Shown here in pieces: positions 59,690-64,000 of a stretch of 64,000 bases of DNA (the stretch's first letter is position 1; each line of letters opens with the position of its first letter). The DNA lies in assembly GCA_017311315.1 (NCBI GenBank), contig CM029666.1, positions 4,768,176 to 4,832,175 on the forward strand. Direction: 5' to 3'. A model generated the notes under the pieces. It was not told the origin of the DNA and did no database searches. It was given only the letters and a program-made list of their open reading frames with translations. The stretch comes from Dendrocalamus latiflorus (taxonomy: Eukaryota; Streptophyta; Magnoliopsida; Poales; Poaceae). The position numbers and the translations under genes were made by a program.

Positions 59690-61370
59690 AAGTTGCTATC
59701 TATCAAGTGTGGTCTGATCGGGCGGGGTTGGCGGTTCGACCATAGGTCCAATATGACCGGATTCTGGTTGGCGGTAGGACCGCCGGTGCGGTGTGATCTA
59801 ATTCTAGCTGGCGATTATTTTTTCAAAGAGCGTGTTTTGAAATTAGACATGTGCAAGTCTGACCGGCCGGCGTTAGCAGTTGGATGGAAATCAAGTTGTG
59901 CGGTGTGACTGGCATTGAAGATACGGTTACATTGGTGGGTTGGTCAAACCGGCTGTTAGTCGGCGGTATGACCGGTATAGTCCAATCGACATGGGGGGTG
60001 CGGCCAGAGAGCAGTGAAGTTTATTTTCAAGTTAGATGAGTGTGTGCACGGTATGGGTGCCGTTGGGTGGTTGTGTGGTGTTGCATGATGTATGGTTTTA
60101 ACTAATGTGAGTCAAGTGTATGGAACTTATGGTCAAGATAGTTGCTTGATATTTGGATATGCAGGTAGCTTGAAGAACGTTAGTGGTCAGCGGCAATGCA
60201 CTGAGACTAGGCGAGTGAGCTGAGGTTTGAGTGGTCGTGTAAGTCCATTGAAGCCGCATGGCTCAAACGAGAAACACAAAGAATACAAGGACCGTGCAGA
60301 GGTGAATTGGTGTATATGGTGCGCCAAGTGACAAGACTGATACACGTATAGACAATTCAGGGGAGATCGAATGAATACGCGACGACTAGTCATTGGGCAC
60401 TATGAGTTACGTATTAAAGCATGTGGAGACGATTTGAGGTGAAGGTGAAGATGGGATCAAGGGAAGGTACTCGTAAGCTTCGTCAAGAGTATTTTGATAT
60501 TTGGCTAAACAATGGGTTCGTGCCTTGATTAAAACCGTGGCGCTGGGAGGCACAAAAGAGAAGTGGTTTAGCTCAAGTAGAGTTGGAATTGTCAAGTTGA
60601 TCAATCGCTAAGTTTAGTGGGTTGAGTCTTATAAGCAATTCGAGAAACGTGCGTTGGTGTGTAAAACCCATATCAGTAGGGTTAACAGGTTCCCCGATGT
60701 CTTAATGGGTTGGACACATTAGGGTTGTTACTGGCTATTAAAGGGGAGGAAAGGAGGTGGTAGATTGAAGGATTATAGGGTTTATGTTTTTGTTCTAACA
60801 CCTTGTCTCCTTCTACAGTTGTGAGAGAAAAATTGAGAGAGGAATGAGTGGTGCTTTGTTTGCATCTTCTAATCATCTATGAATATGTAAACTTCATCCT
60901 CCACTATAAATAGATCAAATCTTTGTCTCAAACATGTTCTTATTTGCATTCTTACTTGGTTTTGCTTGTTCTTGAGCTAGATTTGTTATTTTGTGTTCGT
61001 GGGAGTTCTAACCCGGTCTTTTGCTTAAATTACCTTGCTAAGACATGTGAAAATAGATCTGGAAGACATCATGTCTTAAATCCTTACGAGCAAGAAGTAA
61101 TTTGAGTTTTAGGGTTTTTGATGTTCTTGTATTCTAGATTTCATTCTCTTTAATTTAGTGAACTCGAGCTTAAGAATCTTGTGATTCTTAATTGGTTTAG
61201 ATTCCTATTTCCTTAAAATTTAAAAGTATTTATATGAGATTTGAATAAGTTCCAGATATTTGAGTTTTGTCCCGAGAGGCCTTCAGGTATGAGAATAGGG
61301 GACCTGTTATACTGACCCCACTGGTTAGACCGTTCGTGGTGGTCAAACCAACCCATTCATGGTAGTCATC
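59690..61370. repeat. degenerate repeat region with GACCGG words
   Basis: Scattered GGCGGTNTGACCGG and GACCGGCCGGCG words (59700-60010, again near 61310-61350) are of the kind seen in some grass retroelement LTRs. No ends, target duplication or coding domain were identified. Confidence 0.3.
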
Positions 61371-61825
61371 GTTGACTGAAGCTCATGCCACTGTCCGCGT
61401 TACATCTCATCCCCGTGCATCCGAGGACATCATCTGTGATGTGGTTGCCCACCCCCTCAGTTGCGCCTTCCTCTCCATCTCCGTCATCTGCGTCATCATC
61501 TCTCGGCCCCCTCTACCACTTCACAGTCATCCCCGAGGTGTAGATTTAAATGTAAGCTCTCCATTGCCCCTACCTTGCAAATGCCTTTTTTGCTCGATGA
61601 TTTGCAAGTGATGATCGCCGATTTCGTCAATGCACATGTCTCATCTCTTGTCGCCATGATTGCCATCTTTGTTGTTCCTTGACGACCAAGTGTGTGACTA
61701 TTTCTTCTACTGACTGAGAACACAGGACACTAGCTTTCCATCTAGGTTCTTTTCCCCTTCATTTGCCCATCTCTTGTTTTCCCTTGTTGACGTCATTCCT
61801 ATCTGGCGTTGCCACGGGCATTCAG

Positions 61826-62146
61826 ATGGGTGGCAACAGCGCGAACATCGCAACCTGGGATGATGAAGCCACCTCCATTTTCATTGCACTTTGCTTGGAC
61901 GAAGTCGATGCCCACAACCAACTGCCGTGTTGCCTCAATGCTAAAGGGTACAACAACCTGGTGCACAAGTTTGAAGAGCGTACCAGCCATCAGTACACTC
62001 AGAAGCAAATGAACAACAAGTGGGACATGCTCAAATGAAATTTGGTTCGTTGGAAGACCATAAAGCTGCGCTCAACCGACCTTGGAATCAATCTGAAGAC
62101 CAACAGTATTGCTGCCACCGATGAGTGGTGGAAGGAACAATCAAAG
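61826..62146 (+). pseudogene. Myb/SANT-like domain exon fragment
   Basis: After a CATTCAG acceptor, the exon reads NIATWDDEATSIFIALCLDE, then KGYNNLVHKFEERTSHQYTQ and KQMNNKWDMLK. It continues past a TGA with NLVRWKTIKLR and TDEWWKEQSK to a GT donor. This is the Myb/SANT-like DNA-binding domain (Myb_DNA-bind_3 type) of a large plant family related to Harbinger-associated proteins. The in-frame TGA at 62036-62038 breaks it. No downstream exon was recognised. Confidence 0.65.
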
Positions 62147-62179
62147 GTGACACTGTTCATTCCATTTGACATCTTCTAT

Positions 62180-62940
62180 GGCTCCTAATAGTCCATCTCT
62201 TCATTCACATCCTTGTCCTTTTTGGAGCTTGGTTACCTGTCCTCCGGAATGAAAGGGAAAGGACCCTTACCTGAATAATAATCTTTTAACTTCTTCCACT
62301 AGGTATGGCAGGTGCACAGATCATGTCTTGTTGCATGATGAAGTGGACACTATCTTTTATTCCTTTTGGAGTCGTCGGTCATCGCTTTTGCCTTGTTCTT
62401 ATAGGAATAGTTCTTCTTACCCTTAGTAAACTTATCTAGAATTGTAAGAACTTTATGATAGGTTCTATGACAATAAGGAACCTACCTAGTTTAGTTGAAG
62501 GAATGTGGTAGTTTTCTCGGTTGAAGGAGATAGTTGTCTCCAACCACCTGGATGGCTTGATAGCGATCAGAGATTTAGTGAGGTTCACTTCCCGCTCCAC
62601 ATTCTTCAGATGGTGTCTGGACTCATAGGATGAGGACTAGCTAAACACCATGTCGACGGTGTGCTGTGGCTTCTGATAGTCCATCTCTTCATTGCTATCC
62701 TTGTTCTTTTTAGAGCTCGGTTCCCTAACCTAAATGGAAGGGAAACGACTCTTACCTGAATAATAGTCTTCCAACTTCTTCTGCCTAGCATGGCAAGTGT
62801 GCAGATCACGCCCTGCTGCTTGACGAAGTGAGAACCACCTTCTATTCTTTTTAGACTTGTCGATTGGAGCTTTTACCTTGTTCTGATAGGAATAGTCCTT
62901 CTTGCCCTTAGTGAACTTCTCTATAATCACAGTAACCTCT
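62180..62940. repeat. about 260-bp direct duplication in gag-derived sequence
   Basis: The block at about 62205-62460 (CCTTGTCCTTTTTGGAGCTT to CTTACCCTTAGTAAACTTAT) recurs at about 62695-62930 with roughly one change in six bases. The right copy belongs to the gag frame on the minus strand; the left copy is more decayed. Confidence 0.65.
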
Positions 62941-63960
62941 TTAGCATTGGCTTTGTGATTCTTCTTACCTTTAGGACACTTCTTGAGTTTCTTCTCTTTC
63001 TTATCTAGGATGAGTTGAGAAATTTTCTCTATTCGGCCGATGGCTTTCTTCCATTCAACAACGTCGCTAGCGCCTGCGTACCTTTCGGCCATGTCGAATA
63101 GCTCAACGATTGTACTTGGAGGGTTCATTGTGATGTACTCCGTAAACCGTCAGTTCCTCAACCCTGTTTTGAAAGCCTGAATAACAAAGGAATCCACAAC
63201 CTTAAGAATGGAATTAGGAACCTGGCTAAACCTCTTAATATACCATTGGAGAGTCTCTTTTGGTTCTTGCCGGGTTCAGTGGAGATCGTCTTGTTTCCCA
63301 GGATGGTCGTACGTCCCCTATAAGTTTGTGATCAGCAAGTCGCAGAGCTGCTCCCAAGTGTAGATTGATCCGATCGGTTGGTTAAGCAAGCAAAACCAAG
63401 CTGACCCCTCGAGAATCATGGGCCAGTAATTTTCTATCACATTATGATCACCACCTGCAAGCCTGATGGCAGTGGTGTAAATCTGAAGAAATTCTAATGG
63501 GTTTTGAGTTCCATTGAATTTCTCTAGTTTTGTTGGTCAGAATTTGTTCGGCCAGCGTACTACTTGAAGGCATGATAGCCTGTGATCGAGTCATGGCGCC
63601 TTCTTTGGAAATGAGCTGGATTGTAGGCGGTTGGAGACCGATTCTTTCGGTAATCATACCAACGAACTTATGCTTCGACCCAGTTGTGGACACTTAGATC
63701 GTGTCTCCGACTAGCTGCTTGGTTCAGGTTATGCCATAGATCACCCGATCCGAGTGTTTGTTCCACCTGACGAGGGGGAGGAGTGGCTTCATAGAAGACA
63801 CGTCTTCCCTTGTGACTCCCTTATCAAAATGTTTGAGGTGATCTAGCTCTAGATGTCAGATTATTTCTAGTATAATCACGTTGGCTTTTACGTAGAGAGG
63901 AATGCTCGGATGAAGTCAAAGTATGACTTTGCTAGTTCCGTTGTTCTTTATACATCTACG
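62690..63960 (-). pseudogene. degenerate Ty3/Gypsy gag
   Basis: Minus-strand frames with several shifts encode a gag-like protein: LEFLQIYTTAIRLAGGDHN and QPIGSIYTWEQLCDLLITNL near 63500-63330, WYIKRFSQVPNSILKVVDSF near 63250-63190, and MNPPSTIVELFDMAERYAGA from 63128, followed by a Lys-rich segment. The last part is an open frame of 132 codons. Similar gag proteins occur in Tat-lineage grass elements. The element runs off the right edge, and no LTR was identified. Confidence 0.65.
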
Positions 63961-64000
63961 TGCTCCGCATGGTTTGCTGGAGGATTTCTTGCACTTGACC

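Overview
The window is plant nuclear DNA from a grass (Poaceae). It has intron-rich genes with GT/AG splice sites, GC-rich first exons, many MITEs, Helitron-type gene-fragment mosaics and a large Ty3/Gypsy element of the Tat type. Four conserved genes occur in the order Aux/IAA (+), 20S proteasome beta subunit (+), hexokinase (-), IQ67-domain protein (+). From memory this matches rice chromosome 5: OsIAA16, PBB, OsHXK7, then the grain-width gene GSE5/qSW5/GW5. The window is therefore probably the GSE5 region of a grass other than rice. I cannot name the species.

Layout. About 0.2-4.4 kb is a mosaic of broken exons from three unrelated genes (calcium-activated RelA/SpoT homologue, neurochondrin, TFIIB-like PTF2), all on the minus strand, with a Helitron-like 5' terminus at its left edge. 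About 6.2-13.5 kb is a MITE and retroelement junkyard with the 3' end of a Copia element, a hAT MITE with a perfect 8-bp target duplication, and fragments of a TauD/clavaminate-synthase-like gene and an F-box gene. From 15.6 to 18.9 kb lies an intact Aux/IAA gene (five exons, 219 aa), and from 20.7 to 23.7 kb an intact proteasome beta-type-7 gene (eight coding exons, 272 aa).

From 24.4 to 39.8 kb is the HXK7-like hexokinase. It is a pseudogene: stops in exon 1 and exon 6, frameshifts in exons 9 and 10, and one exon not found. Its intron 1 holds a 12.05-kb Tat-type LTR retrotransposon (27259-39305, target duplication ATGCT). That element has a minus-strand gag-pol with several lesions, an antisense multi-exon ORF, and two codon-length minisatellite arrays. 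From 40.3 to 51.0 kb is an LTR-type element or solo LTR (target duplication AGATG) that appears to contain Helitron material carrying captured exons of IMPL1, a LIN-type E3 ligase and a TOPLESS co-repressor, plus a Helitron helicase remnant.

From 51 to 56 kb is mostly repeat-derived intergenic DNA upstream of the intact GSE5-like IQD gene (56.65-58.30 kb, three exons, 457 aa). The right end holds a Tourist-like MITE, a broken Myb/SANT-like fragment and a degenerate Gypsy gag. The three intact genes work in auxin transcriptional repression, the proteasome core and calmodulin-linked control of organ or grain shape. They form no operon-like unit; their linkage is ancestral gene order.
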